Below the pieces are notes generated by a model. That model was not told where the DNA came from. It did not search any database and saw nothing but the letters and a program-made list of their open reading frames with translations. Positions 56,439-64,000 of a stretch of 64,000 bases of DNA are shown here, piece by piece. Positions within the stretch are counted from its first letter, which is position 1, and each line of letters opens with the position of its first letter. The DNA is from Pseudomonadota bacterium (GTDB taxonomy: Bacteria; Pseudomonadota; Alphaproteobacteria; Rhizobiales; MH13). The DNA lies in contig JBCCPK010000002.1 in NCBI GenBank assembly GCA_039024915.1, positions 434,001 through 498,000 of the forward strand, given 5' to 3'. The translations under genes and the position numbers were made by a program.

Positions 56439-57565
56439 AGCAGCGATAGATTAAGGTTCTCAAGTGAGCGGGTGAGCCGCGCCTCCCGCATCTCGGGCAC
56501 CGACAAAAACGCATCGGCGGCCGCAAAGAACATATCGCGCGAATCGTCAGTCTCGAACATCGGCTCATGAGCAGACATCGGTAAGCGGACCAAAGTGGCG
56601 GTCGGCACAGCGGCGGCCAGCCTTTCGATCGCTTCGGTGGACACCAACTTATCCATTCCAGCTTGTACAAACAGACACGGCGTGGAAATGCGATTCAGAA
56701 GACGTTGGTCCCATATGCGATCCATACCTCTGGCGCATTGATTGAGCCATCCGATCGTCGGTCCGCCCAAACCCAGTTCGGGATGATCTGCCAGTATCGA
56801 AGCGACCCGCATGTACCGTACGCGGCTGGACGTCACCACATTGCTTTCAAATGGCCCGGTTGCCCCGACCTCCTCGCTCGTCCGGGGCGCATAGCGCTGC
56901 CCGAACCCAAGCCTCGTTGCCCAAAGCGACATGCGTGCGATCGACTCATGGGACGTTTGGGCGACGTTAAAGCGAAGCAATGGTGACGACAGGATCATGC
57001 GGTCGAACCACAAGGGCCGCCGAACGAGAAGATGCAGAGCAACGAGCCCGCCCATGGAATGGGCTAGCCCCATCAGGGGAAGCGGGCAGTCCGGTAAAAC
57101 GGCACGCTCGATAACCAGTTGGGCGTCGCGCACATAAGCGTCGAAATCGTGAATATGTCCCTTGCGTGGTTCATCGCGCAAAATGCGAGATGATAGTCCC
57201 TGCCCGCGCCAATCAAACGCCACCACACAAAAGCCAAGCCGCACGAAGCGGCCAATGACATCGGCATACTTCTCGATAAACTCGGCTCGGCCTTGCATCA
57301 GAACCAGGGTTCCGATCGCGTGTCCTAGCGGACGAAAATGAGCGACGCGCAGCTTGGCATGGCGGCGGAGCCCGACTGACAAATAAAACACACGGTGAAG
57401 CCGGTCCATGGGCATCCCCGGGACGGCATAAAGCCGCGCCCCGTCGGATCCAACGGCATCCTCCATCGACGCAGCCGATGCTTGAGGCGCCAGATCAACC
57501 TCCGGTGAGGTAACCGACGGAGCGAAGAGGATATCGTCATCAAGAATCGGCGCAGGATGAACCAT
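56435..57565 (-). CDS. alpha/beta hydrolase, lysophospholipase/monoglyceride lipase type
   Basis: A 376-residue protein of the serine aminopeptidase S33/PldB group. GTLVLMQGRAEFIEKYADVI (oxyanion region), VVAFDWRGQGLSSR, the nucleophile elbow LAHSMGGLVALHLL, and VQAGMDKLVSTEAIERLA (acid region) with HEPMFE near the catalytic His are visible. It probably cleaves lysophospholipids or monoacylglycerols at the membrane; exact substrate unknown. An N-terminal extension of about 40 residues precedes the core. Confidence 0.85.
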   Translation of the reverse strand: MVHPAPILDDDILFAPSVTSPEVDLAPQASAASMEDAVGSDGARLYAVPGMPMDRLHRVFYLSVGLRRHAKLRVAHFRPLGHAIGTLVLMQGRAEFIEKYADVIGRFVRLGFCVVAFDWRGQGLSSRILRDEPRKGHIHDFDAYVRDAQLVIERAVLPDCPLPLMGLAHSMGGLVALHLLVRRPLWFDRMILSSPLLRFNVAQTSHESIARMSLWATRLGFGQRYAPRTSEEVGATGPFESNVVTSSRVRYMRVASILADHPELGLGGPTIGWLNQCARGMDRIWDQRLLNRISTPCLFVQAGMDKLVSTEAIERLAAAVPTATLVRLPMSAHEPMFETDDSRDMFFAAADAFLSVPEMREARLTRSLENLNLSLL

Positions 57566-57791
57566 GATTTTTCTTGCCCCAAGGACCCCTATGTTTCAAC
57601 GGCACCGCGGCACTACTGTTAACGTTGCGTCCTTCTAGCCACATGCATTCAAACAACCCTGTGACCGCTGTCACACCATGCTGAAAATGCCGGAGCCGAC
57701 ACACCCTTGGGGTGGCCGGCTCCTTTCTCGAACATCGATCCGGAGGGCGGATTGGACCGACGTTCAAGCTCTGGGTTGCTGATCGCTGGGG

Positions 57792-58208
57792 TTAGCGATG
57801 GAAGCGATGGCGCGGGCGCCAGATGATCTCACCATTGTATTTGTTGACGGCAACAATTCGCTGGCCGCGTCGGCCTTGGGCCTCGAACAGATAGGTGTGT
57901 CGACGATCACGCAGCAGATGAATGTTGCGGAAGCCTGCATGTCGCAAGATGCGACGCGCTTGGCGCGGCCCAAGATAATGGCGCTGCAGGTCATGATAAG
58001 GCCGCACGTGCCGAGGGCTGACCCTAACGGGCGCACGGTGCCGAACCACGCGTTCGTGGTGACCCGGGCCAATCACGAAGGTACCGTGCGGGGTCGACCA
58101 AGAGAACGTTACCTGTCCAGCATTGGCAACCGCGGCACCGCCACCAAGGGTGGCCATAGCAAGCGCGACGACGACGGCGCTCTTCATCAAGTTCTTCCGG
58201 TAGCTCAT
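57792..58208 (-). CDS. secreted His/Arg-rich small protein
   Basis: A 138-residue exported protein of unknown function. From ATG 58208, which has GGAGG eight bases upstream, it begins YRKNLMKSAVVVALAMATLG with a signal peptide cut after ANA. The mature part has VTFSWSTPHGTFVIGPGHHE, a very Arg/His-rich middle, then a C-terminal FRNIHLLRDRRHTYLFEAQG and RQGRRG-like strand unit ending in KYNGEIIWRPR, which recalls a PepSY-like fold. Found in a single-gene setting. Confidence 0.65.
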   Translation of the reverse strand: MSYRKNLMKSAVVVALAMATLGGGAAVANAGQVTFSWSTPHGTFVIGPGHHERVVRHRAPVRVSPRHVRPYHDLQRHYLGPRQARRILRHAGFRNIHLLRDRRHTYLFEAQGRRGQRIVAVNKYNGEIIWRPRHRFHR

Positions 58209-58401
58209 CTCAGTTTCCTCCGATGGCACGTCATGGGTTGATCTGGACATCTACCTTGATGCCCGTGATCAGGAGCGATGGAGGCAATCTAGAGCAGACC
58301 CCCTGAACCCAATTGGAAGTGCTTGTTCATGTTGCATTCATCGAAAGAACAGCGCTCGGCTGCCCCGGTTTAGGGGGCATTTGCGTTGCCGCGTTCGCCC
58401 C

Positions 58402-58430
58402 CTTGAAAAGCGCAAGTGCAATGACGATCT
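58402..58430 (+). promoter_or_regulatory. RpoH-like heat-shock promoter of hsp20
   Basis: CTTGAAA (58402-58408) is an exact sigma-32 type -35; about 16 bases on is CGATCT (58425-58430), a one-mismatch fit to the alphaproteobacterial RpoH -10. It is 133 bases before the hsp20 ATG, leaving a leader long enough for the RNA thermometer below. Confidence 0.5.
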
Positions 58431-58469
58431 GATGAAATGAAGGCGCCAGACGGGCCTTCAGATCGTTGT

Positions 58470-58562
58470 CCAGCCGATGCCCAAACGGGGTCGTGAGCCT
58501 GATTTAAGAGGTCGCTGGCCAGCAAAGCTTATCATTTGTTGCTTCACTTGGAGGACACATCC
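58470..58562 (+). promoter_or_regulatory. ROSE-like RNA thermometer before hsp20
   Basis: The leader ends with UUGCU (58539-58543), six loop bases and GGAGGA (58550-58555), the exact arrangement of the ROSE element's last hairpin, in which UYGCU masks the Shine-Dalgarno until heat melts it. Further upstream are self-pairing segments, e.g. GCTGGCCAGC (58514-58523). ROSE elements commonly control small heat-shock genes in rhizobia. Confidence 0.6.
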
Positions 58563-59024
58563 ATGCGCGTTGATTATTCACCGCTTTACCGTTCGACCGT
58601 CGGTTTCGACCGGCTCTTTTCCTTGCTGGACCAATCGGTCTCGAACGAAACGAATTCCTACCCGCCCTACAACATCGAACGTACCGGCGAGAACGCTTAC
58701 CGTATCACCATGGCGGTCGCTGGCTTTGGTTCCGATGAGTTGACCGTGGAAACCAAAAACCACACCTTGCACGTACGCGGCGAGCGCAAGGCTGAGCAGA
58801 ACGCCGAGGGTCGCGAGTTGCTGTATCGCGGCATTGCAGCGCGCAACTTCGAGCGGCGCTTCCAGCTAGCTGACTACGTCGAAGTCGCAGGTGCCTCAAT
58901 GGAGAACGGCTTGCTGCACATCGACCTCAAGCGTGAATTGCCTGAAGCGATGAAGCCGCGCACCATCACGATTGCGAACGGCTCTGAAACGCCGGCTATC
59001 GATGTGGATGCAAAAGCGTCGTAA
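58563..59024 (+). CDS. Hsp20 small heat-shock protein
   Basis: A 153-residue alpha-crystallin-domain chaperone that holds unfolded proteins. It begins MRVDYSPLYRSTVGFDRLFS, then YNIERTGENAYRITMAVAGF, VETKNHTLHVRGERK and the FERRFQLADYVEVAGASMENGLLHIDLKRELPE region in pieces, followed by a C-terminal tail with the ATIDV-like anchor AIDVDAKAS. GGAGGA lies eight bases before the ATG. It is controlled by the heat-shock promoter and thermometer above, and closed by a terminator. Confidence 0.92.
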   Translation: MRVDYSPLYRSTVGFDRLFSLLDQSVSNETNSYPPYNIERTGENAYRITMAVAGFGSDELTVETKNHTLHVRGERKAEQNAEGRELLYRGIAARNFERRFQLADYVEVAGASMENGLLHIDLKRELPEAMKPRTITIANGSETPAIDVDAKAS

Positions 59025-59045
59025 GGCTGCTTTACCTTACGACGG

Positions 59046-59073
59046 AAAGGCCCGGCACTTGCCGGGCCTTTTT
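59046..59073. terminator. terminator between hsp20 and TauE/SafE
   Basis: A 10-bp stem (aaggcccggc / gccgggcctt) with a four-base loop and T runs on the right (and A on the left) lies between the two convergent genes and can stop both. Confidence 0.8.
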
Positions 59074-59077
59074 GTGA

Positions 59078-59818
59078 CTAGCTCAGAAGGACGTCGCTCA
59101 GCAGCTTAAAGGACACCAGTCCCAGAGCGATTTCGACAAACGCAAAGAAGACCTTCTGCGGTAGCCAACGGCTGATCTGTGCTCCGCTCCATGCGCCGCC
59201 CAGAGCAAACGGGACCAGCCACAAAACCTGCATGAGTGTTTCCCAAGTGAGCTGACCGGCCAGAACGAATGCTGGCATCTTCATGATGTTGACGCAGGTG
59301 AAGAAAATGGTGGTCGTGCCCAAGTAGGCCATTTTCTCAAGCTTCTGCGGCAGAACATATGCTTGATACGGGGGACCGCCAGCATGGGCGATGTAACTCG
59401 TCAGGCCCGCGAGCGCCCCGAAGACCACACCACGCGGCACATCAGCCGGCCTCGGCGGCCCCTCACGCTTTCTCAATCGCTTGAAGATCGCATTCGCCAG
59501 ATAGGCAAAGCCGATAAACGCCAGCAGCAGCTTGATCGCGTTCGTCGGAACCGTGGAAACGGCGAAATAACCTCCAATGATACCAAACACCGAGCTTGGC
59601 AGAAGGATCATGAGGTTCCGGCGGGAGAAAGCCTTGCGAAACAGGTAGACCGCGTAGCAATCAGCGATCATGTAGAGTGGCAGCAGCAGCCCGGCCGCCA
59701 GGATCGGATCCATATACAGCGATAGCAGCGGGACCGCGAGGATCGCCATCGCTGGCATTCCGCCCTTGGACAGCCCCAAAATGAAAGCGGCCAGGCCGGC
59801 AACAATCCAAAAACCCAA
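59078..59818 (-). CDS. TauE/SafE-family permease (second copy)
   Basis: A 246-residue polytopic protein of the TauE/SafE family with about eight helices: GFWIVAGLAAFILGLSKGGM with the family's GLSKGG, and VVFGALAGLTSYIAHAGGPP with YxxHAGG, which is close to TSUP members thought to export sulfur compounds. It is not closely similar to the copy at 5.8 kb. It lies 26 bases from the threonine aldolase gene on the same strand. Confidence 0.82.
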   Translation of the reverse strand: MGFWIVAGLAAFILGLSKGGMPAMAILAVPLLSLYMDPILAAGLLLPLYMIADCYAVYLFRKAFSRRNLMILLPSSVFGIIGGYFAVSTVPTNAIKLLLAFIGFAYLANAIFKRLRKREGPPRPADVPRGVVFGALAGLTSYIAHAGGPPYQAYVLPQKLEKMAYLGTTTIFFTCVNIMKMPAFVLAGQLTWETLMQVLWLVPFALGGAWSGAQISRWLPQKVFFAFVEIALGLVSFKLLSDVLLS

Positions 59819-59844
59819 GCAGCTGATCCTCTATTGGCGCTTGT

Positions 59845-60909
59845 CTAAGCGGCCTTGCTGCGGCTTGCGGCTTCGAGAAAGTGATCGACATGATCTTGCG
59901 TCGTCGCAAAGCTGGTGACGAGACGTATCAGGGTCTCATCGTCTGCTGGCCGAGCGCCATCGTCCGCTGCGTCCGACGGCCAGGGCGCAAAGATCGCACC
60001 TGCGCTCGCCAGGCTATCCGCCATTGTATTTGGGACGATCGCGAAAACCTCATTGACTTCAGTTGGCGCGGCGAGCCGGCAACCTGGCAGCGCTGACAAG
60101 CCATTCGATAGGTCGGCCGCCATCGTATTGGCGTGGCTGGCAAGCCTCTTCCAGGTGTCGTCGCGCAACATCGCCAGCGCTTGTGCGGCAGCAAACCGGT
60201 TCTTTGAAAACACTTGGCCCATCTGCTTGTTGCGATACGCAAGATCGTCGTGGAGATCAGGCCTGAAACTGACCACCATCTCGGATGCCCAGGCGCCGTT
60301 TTTGGTGAAGCCGAGAGAGAGCATATCCACGCCCGCCTCATGGGTCATCGCGCTGGGGGCAACATCTTGCGCCACCAAGGCGTTGCAAAAACGCGCACCA
60401 TCCATGTGTAGGAACACGCCGTTACGACGCGCAATCGAGCCGATGGCGGCAACATCCATGACACAATACGTGGTGCCAAACTCGGTTGCCTGGGTCATCG
60501 AGACAGCGATTACCCGTCCACGATAGATCGCACCGTCGGGATAGGCAGCCAATCCGTCAAGTACATCGCGGGCGCTGATACGGCCCTGACGTCCCTGCAG
60601 TTTGTGCAACTTCATGCCAACAAGCGATTCTGGCCCGCAGGCTTCATCGACCAGAATGTGGGCGTCACGATGGGCGAGAATCGCTCCACCGGGTCGCGTG
60701 ATGGCGCTCAGCGCCAACATGTTCGCGCCCGATCCCGTGGCCGTGCAAAAAACATCGACTTGCCGGTCAAAAAAAGCGCCCAACGTGTCCTTGAGTTGGC
60801 TGGTCAGGTCATCGGCGCCATAGGATGCGGCGAACCCAGAGGACGCCGCACGCAGAGCATCGGTCACCTCCGGTGCTGCGCCTGCCCAGTTGTCACTTCC
60901 AAAATACAT
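59845..60909 (-). CDS. low-specificity threonine aldolase
   Basis: A 354-residue PLP enzyme that cleaves L-threonine and L-allo-threonine to glycine and acetaldehyde. From MYFGSDNWAGAAPEV it has DVFCTATGSGANMLALSAIT, FLHMDGARFCNALVAQDV, and the PLP Lys in SLGFTKNGAWASEMV. The start is ATG 60909; the open frame begins at 60948 inside the upstream terminator. It is separate from the bufferin-like operon, which ends just before it. Confidence 0.9.
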   Translation of the reverse strand: MYFGSDNWAGAAPEVTDALRAASSGFAASYGADDLTSQLKDTLGAFFDRQVDVFCTATGSGANMLALSAITRPGGAILAHRDAHILVDEACGPESLVGMKLHKLQGRQGRISARDVLDGLAAYPDGAIYRGRVIAVSMTQATEFGTTYCVMDVAAIGSIARRNGVFLHMDGARFCNALVAQDVAPSAMTHEAGVDMLSLGFTKNGAWASEMVVSFRPDLHDDLAYRNKQMGQVFSKNRFAAAQALAMLRDDTWKRLASHANTMAADLSNGLSALPGCRLAAPTEVNEVFAIVPNTMADSLASAGAIFAPWPSDAADDGARPADDETLIRLVTSFATTQDHVDHFLEAASRSKAA

Positions 60910-60920
60910 CGCAGCCCCAA

Positions 60921-60957
60921 AACAAAGAAGGTCCGGTGCATGTAGCACCGGACCTTC
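60921..60957 (-). terminator. terminator of the bufferin-like operon
   Basis: A perfect 13-bp stem (60927-60939 with 60945-60957) and a five-base loop, followed on the minus strand by a T-rich run (TTTGTTTT). It lies 71 bases after the DoxX gene stop and directly before the threonine aldolase start. Confidence 0.8.
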
Positions 60958-61027
60958 GGCATGGCCAACTCATATCCACGCGTCATAGGCGCATCAATAT
61001 GCTTCGCCCATTGACCATGCAAACGTG

Positions 61028-61645
61028 TCAGCGTTCGCGTTTCAGCGCCCGACCCAACACGCTATCGGCGGAAAGAAGACCTGGTCCCTTGATAACAAGA
61101 TAGATCAGGGGAAAAGCCCACAGGAGGCGTTGATCAAGAATGATCGCATTCTGGAAACGGTCGAACCATGCCCCGATATCGGCGTCGGCAACGCCATGGA
61201 AGGCAACATCAACGTAGGATTGGACGACAATGAAACCGAGCATGCCCAAGGACGATAAACGGGTGAACAAACCAATCGTCACCAAAATCGGCAGGAGAAA
61301 CTCGGCGTAGGTTCCTGCATAGACCAGCAGGGTCCAGGGCCACGCTATCTGTGTGACGTCATACCCTACCGCCTCAATCACAGGCGGAACAATCTGCGCA
61401 TAGGCACCGATGGACAGGGAAAACAGACCACCATCCAACTTGGTCTGCGCGGCATTCCAGTAATACCCGAACAACACGGCGGCGAACGTGAAGCGCGCCA
61501 ACGCACCAGGAAGCCAAGCGGACGTTGCACGCTCAAGAACGCCGAATAACCGATTGTGAAGAGCGATTACGGTGCCAAGAGGGCCTGTTCTGTTTTGATC
61601 GTCATCAGCCATCTGGCCGACGGCGTGTGTGTCAAGGCTGGCCAT
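61028..61645 (-). CDS. DoxX-family membrane protein
   Basis: A 205-residue membrane protein with four helices, among them LPGALARFTFAAVLFGYYWN, a Pro/Tyr-rich loop, IAWPWTLLVYAGTYAEFLLP and ILVTIGLFTRLSSLGMLGFI, with the DoxX-type EFLLPILVTIGLFTRL strip. It is the last gene of the bufferin-like operon, starting 12 bases after bufC; DoxX proteins occur in the same place in known bufferin operons (BufD). It may help copper handling or redox steps at the membrane, but this is not shown. Confidence 0.82.
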   Translation of the reverse strand: MASLDTHAVGQMADDDQNRTGPLGTVIALHNRLFGVLERATSAWLPGALARFTFAAVLFGYYWNAAQTKLDGGLFSLSIGAYAQIVPPVIEAVGYDVTQIAWPWTLLVYAGTYAEFLLPILVTIGLFTRLSSLGMLGFIVVQSYVDVAFHGVADADIGAWFDRFQNAIILDQRLLWAFPLIYLVIKGPGLLSADSVLGRALKRER

Positions 61646-61657
61646 GGTCAGCTATCC

Positions 61658-62497
61658 TTATGCGGTGTGTTTGGGCGAAGGTGAAGGTGTTTCGGCCGAG
61701 AAAGCCCTGAAGGCGCCTACGGACAAGCCTAACGCCAGCGTGGCCTGCAGATCGAAATCCGGTTGAACCTCGAACGCTTTTTCCGCCGCGTCGGCGAAGG
61801 TGTCGCTCCCTTTGCAGGCGGCGAAAAAGGCATATCCGCCAGGACTTACTGCCCGCACGATTGGTTCGTACACCGGGCGGGTGACGATGGCATGTTCCGG
61901 TCGATTGATATCAAGGCGCGCTCGGGCATCCCCGAGGTCCGCGCCGGAGTTTGCAGCTTTTTCGATGGCATGAACACTGACGATGGCGAACTTGGTATTG
62001 AGCAGTCGAACCGCTGGATGGACGAGCAAATGCCCTCTCGAAAGGGTCTCTGGATCGACTGTGGCCAGCGTCGCCCCATCAAGGCAAGGCGCGTCAGCCG
62101 CGTGGTATGCGCCCAACTGCAGCATCTCAAGACGCGCAAGATCGGCGAGGAAAGGTCGCGAGGCAGAAACCGGATGGTTTGCGAGAAAGTCCGGAAAATC
62201 GGCCCCAAACTCGGCAAGAATTGCGGTTCGTGGCGGGTGTGTGCGCGCAAAGCCTGCCATAACTGCTCGGGCAGGCTCATCTCCAATGAGCTTCACTGTT
62301 ATGGGAAAGCTGTCGGCAAGCGCCTCAATCAGGCTGGACATCACATTGTTTCGGTAAACGGCGAACGCTTCCTCGGGGTTTGCCCCGTTAGCACGCGCAA
62401 TCCCTGCCGGAACGGGCGCATCGGGGTCGAGCACAGCCTGCGCGAACACGGACTGGTCGTCGGAAGGTCCGCCGTGTGTCATTGCATCAAGCGACAT
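61658..62497 (-). CDS. bufC: DUF2063 partner protein of MNIO enzyme (BufC-like)
   Basis: A roughly 279-residue soluble protein with the DUF2063 N-terminal domain: [40 protein letters not shown] with [11 protein letters not shown], and [20 protein letters not shown]. Such proteins bind the precursor peptide and the MNIO enzyme as recognition partners (HvfC, MbnC-like role, BufC). ATG 62497 overlaps the end of bufB by 11 bases; the frame is open further upstream. It depends on bufA and bufB for sense. Confidence 0.85.
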   Translation of the reverse strand: MSLDAMTHGGPSDDQSVFAQAVLDPDAPVPAGIARANGANPEEAFAVYRNNVMSSLIEALADSFPITVKLIGDEPARAVMAGFARTHPPRTAILAEFGADFPDFLANHPVSASRPFLADLARLEMLQLGAYHAADAPCLDGATLATVDPETLSRGHLLVHPAVRLLNTKFAIVSVHAIEKAANSGADLGDARARLDINRPEHAIVTRPVYEPIVRAVSPGGYAFFAACKGSDTFADAAEKAFEVQPDFDLQATLALGLSVGAFRAFSAETPSPSPKHTA

Positions 62498-63356
62498 GGC
62501 GACGGCCAAGCAGCGGACTTTGGCGATCAAGGACCGCTTGCGCTCGCGCAGCTTCCTTCTGAAGCACCGGGAAAGCAGGAATATCGGTGTCCCATTCAAC
62601 CAGCGTGGGGCGCGCACCCATACGCTCGATCAGCGAGCCGTAGAGCTCCCAAACCGGATCTGCCACTTCGCGATCATGCGCGTCAATCAGAAGGGGCGCT
62701 CCATCGGTCAACATGACCGACGCGTGCCCGGCCAGATGCACCTCTCCGACATGCTGCACAGGGAAAGCATCGAGATAGGCTTGCGGCGAGGTGGCATGAT
62801 TGGTTGCCGAAACAAACACATTGTTCACATCGAGAAGCAAACCACATCCAGTACGCCGCGCGATCTGGGTAAGGAACTCAGTCTCTTCCATCTCGGACGT
62901 CTCGAAGACGACATATGTAGAAGGGTTTTCAAGCAGGATCGTCCGACCGAGCGCGGTCTGCGCTTCGTCGATGTGATCGCAAACGCGTTGCAACGTCTCC
63001 TCGGTGTACGGGACGGGCAGAAGGTCGTTCAAGTAGCTTTCATCATGGCTCGACCATGCCAAATGTTCTGAAAACAGGTCGGGCTGATAGCGTCGGTTAA
63101 GTTCTGCCAGGCGCGCAAGATGGTCGGAATCCAAGCGGCCCTCGCCTCCGATCGACAGACCGACACCGTGCAGTGAAAGCCCATAGCGCTGGCGCAAATC
63201 AGTGAGCATCCGGTGGGGCAAACCACCAGCACCCATATAGTTTTCGGGGTGTACCTCGAACCAGCGGACATCGTGTCTACCGGCCATTATCTCTTCGGCA
63301 TGGGCGTGCTTGAAGCCGAGGCCGGCATCACTATCGGTGATCATTGGAGCGGGCAT
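62487..63356 (-). CDS. bufB: DUF692 multinuclear iron oxidative enzyme (MNIO, BufB-like)
   Basis: A roughly 289-residue DUF692 TIM-barrel enzyme. The iron ligand regions of the MbnB/MNIO family are in order: [63 protein letters not shown] and [10 protein letters not shown]. MNIOs modify cysteines of a precursor peptide, for example to oxazolone/thioamide in methanobactin or thiooxazole in bufferins. The start at ATG 63356 is downstream of a strong intercistronic hairpin; the open frame begins at 63434. Confidence 0.9.
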   Translation of the reverse strand: MPAPMITDSDAGLGFKHAHAEEIMAGRHDVRWFEVHPENYMGAGGLPHRMLTDLRQRYGLSLHGVGLSIGGEGRLDSDHLARLAELNRRYQPDLFSEHLAWSSHDESYLNDLLPVPYTEETLQRVCDHIDEAQTALGRTILLENPSTYVVFETSEMEETEFLTQIARRTGCGLLLDVNNVFVSATNHATSPQAYLDAFPVQHVGEVHLAGHASVMLTDGAPLLIDAHDREVADPVWELYGSLIERMGARPTLVEWDTDIPAFPVLQKEAARAQAVLDRQSPLLGRRHVA

Positions 63357-63390
63357 GGCGAAGACTTTCAGAACAGGCACGGTTGGAGGG

Positions 63391-63421
63391 TTGCCGGACG
63401 GACAAAAAGTCCGCCCGGCAA
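63391..63421 (-). promoter_or_regulatory. intercistronic hairpin between bufA and bufB
   Basis: A 13-bp stem with one G-U pair (63391-63403 with 63409-63421) and a five-T loop lies in the 80 bases between bufA stop and the bufB start. No U tract follows, so it looks like an mRNA-stabilising or processing element rather than a terminator. Confidence 0.6.
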
Positions 63422-63436
63422 TTGGTGTGAGCAACC

Positions 63437-63769
63437 TTATGCAGGCAGGTCGCGATCGAGTTCGGTCAGGGAGCCCATACGGCCATCCGGCAGGAAGAGC
63501 TCATCGTCTGACATGCTGGCAGAGCCATACTGCTCGCAAGTGCCGGTTGGAACGAACGTCCAGGCGTTGCCCTGATAGTCAACCGTCGATGTGCCAGCAC
63601 AAGTGGTGCCCGGGCCTGCAGCGCAGTCATTAGCACCAGCAATTGAAATGCCATAACATTTCTCTTGGCCTTGAGCATGGGCCGGAGCAACGGCGGTTAC
63701 GGAAGCGGCGGCGCCAACAGCAGCAGCTGCGAGAACGGCGGCGGAAACGGTACGTCGGGTGAGGCTCAT
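63437..63769 (-). CDS. bufA: DUF2282 precursor peptide (bufferin, BufA1-like)
   Basis: A 110-residue exported peptide. The signal sequence (residues 1-32) ends APAHA, then [40 protein letters not shown] and GTCEQY carry four cysteines at 38, 49, 57 and 78, the exact DUF2282 spacing. In bufferins these cysteines are modified by BufB/BufC and bind copper in the periplasm. A C-terminal tail of about 30 residues ([15 protein letters not shown]) follows the last cysteine. AAGGGAA lies about ten bases before the ATG. Confidence 0.88.
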   Translation of the reverse strand: MSLTRRTVSAAVLAAAAVGAAASVTAVAPAHAQGQEKCYGISIAGANDCAAGPGTTCAGTSTVDYQGNAWTFVPTGTCEQYGSASMSDDELFLPDGRMGSLTELDRDLPA

Positions 63770-64000
63770 TGGTCTGTATTCCCTTGATGGTTCTTTGAGA
63801 GGATCAGCATACGTAGGAAAACTTAAAGCTCTCCATACACAGCAAGCTGCCTGACGATGCGTTCAAGGTGAAATGACAAGAGCGGGAGAGTTTGGGCACG
63901 GCGCACTCACGCCGTGGTGCACCAGCGTGATCTGTCTTCACGAAACCGTGAAATACAGAAATCTTCGATGCTCTGGCACTAGAGCTTAGCCGGGTGCCCG
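63770..64000 (-). promoter_or_regulatory. upstream region of bufA with two inverted repeats
   Basis: The region holds the promoter of the operon, but I see no certain -35/-10. Two inverted repeats occur: CACGGCG-N6-CGCCGTG (63897-63916) and TTCACG-AAAC-CGTGAA (63937-63952). Either could be an operator, or the first a terminator stem of a gene beyond the window. Copper or an ECF sigma factor regulates bufferin genes in Caulobacter, but a matching motif was not found. Confidence 0.35.

Noticed and set aside
1-64000. CRISPR arrays, insertion sequences, prophage or toxin-antitoxin modules
   Set aside because: I saw no spaced direct repeats, transposase or integrase motifs, attachment-site duplication at the tRNA, or paired small toxin/antitoxin genes.

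Overview
The window comes from the chromosome of an alphaproteobacterium, most probably in or near Hyphomicrobiales (Rhizobiales). This rests on gene content: the CtrA-pathway factors RcdA, TrcR, GapR and CpdR; a split three-subunit transhydrogenase with an aa3-oxidase subunit IV gene beside it; a zapA / 6S RNA / 5-formyl-THF cyclo-ligase block; class I aldolase next to pgk; and several alphaproteobacterial DUF families (DUF1465, DUF1013, DUF2312, DUF1192, DUF1244, DUF1036, DUF4164). Base composition is moderately high GC and even. I see no prophage, insertion sequence, CRISPR array or island boundary. The genus cannot be named from the sequence alone.

Layout. 0-9.8 kb: an MFS drug exporter and an MBL hydrolase, then a minus-strand run with ruvC-ruvA, three small membrane-protein genes and ruvB, followed by a TauE/SafE permease, YebC, a YmdB-type phosphoesterase, 5-formyl-THF cyclo-ligase, 6S RNA, ZapA and a DUF4164 protein. 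10-18.4 kb: plus-strand central carbon genes tkt, gap, pgk and fba (class I), then a ThiE-like protein, a Sel1-repeat protein and efp. 18.4-30 kb: an inositol-monophosphatase-family gene, a MotA-like/OmpA-like pair, an MsbA-type ABC exporter, rpmE, rcdA, a small RNA, DUF1192, a quinone oxidoreductase, trcR, an SDR and prpE. 30-41 kb: a divergent DUF465 pair, purEK, rpsU, a TPR lipoprotein, the pnt operon, a UbiB-family kinase and pepF. 41-53 kb: an NtrC-type regulator, an L,D-transpeptidase, a DUF882 peptidase-like protein, gapR, DUF1244 with an N-formylglutamate amidohydrolase, pyk and an alpha/beta hydrolase. 53-60 kb: bL36, tRNA-Val(GAC), cpdR, a second amidohydrolase, a second small RNA, hisN, a lysophospholipase-like hydrolase, an Hsp20 gene with an RNA-thermometer-like leader, a second TauE/SafE permease and threonine aldolase.

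61-63.8 kb is the most distinctive part. It is a compact minus-strand operon with a secreted four-cysteine DUF2282 peptide, a DUF692 multinuclear-iron (MNIO/MbnB-like) enzyme, a DUF2063 partner protein and a DoxX-family membrane protein. This is the architecture of the recently described bufferin copper-binding RiPP systems. A perfect-register 13-bp hairpin sits between precursor and enzyme genes, and a strong terminator closes the operon.

Other signals that protein ORFs do not explain are: two small-RNA genes of apparently the same family (CCTCCCT motif plus strong terminator; MmgR/suhB-like), one with a CtrA-like box over its promoter; a ROSE-like leader and RpoH-like promoter before hsp20; a CtrA-like box before the DUF882 gene; a decayed small membrane ORF after gap that keeps an 11-nt Shine-Dalgarno; a potential membrane-anchoring extension of PGK; and a 38-residue ORF upstream of cpdR. 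All assignments come from reading the sequence; no database search or folding program was run.
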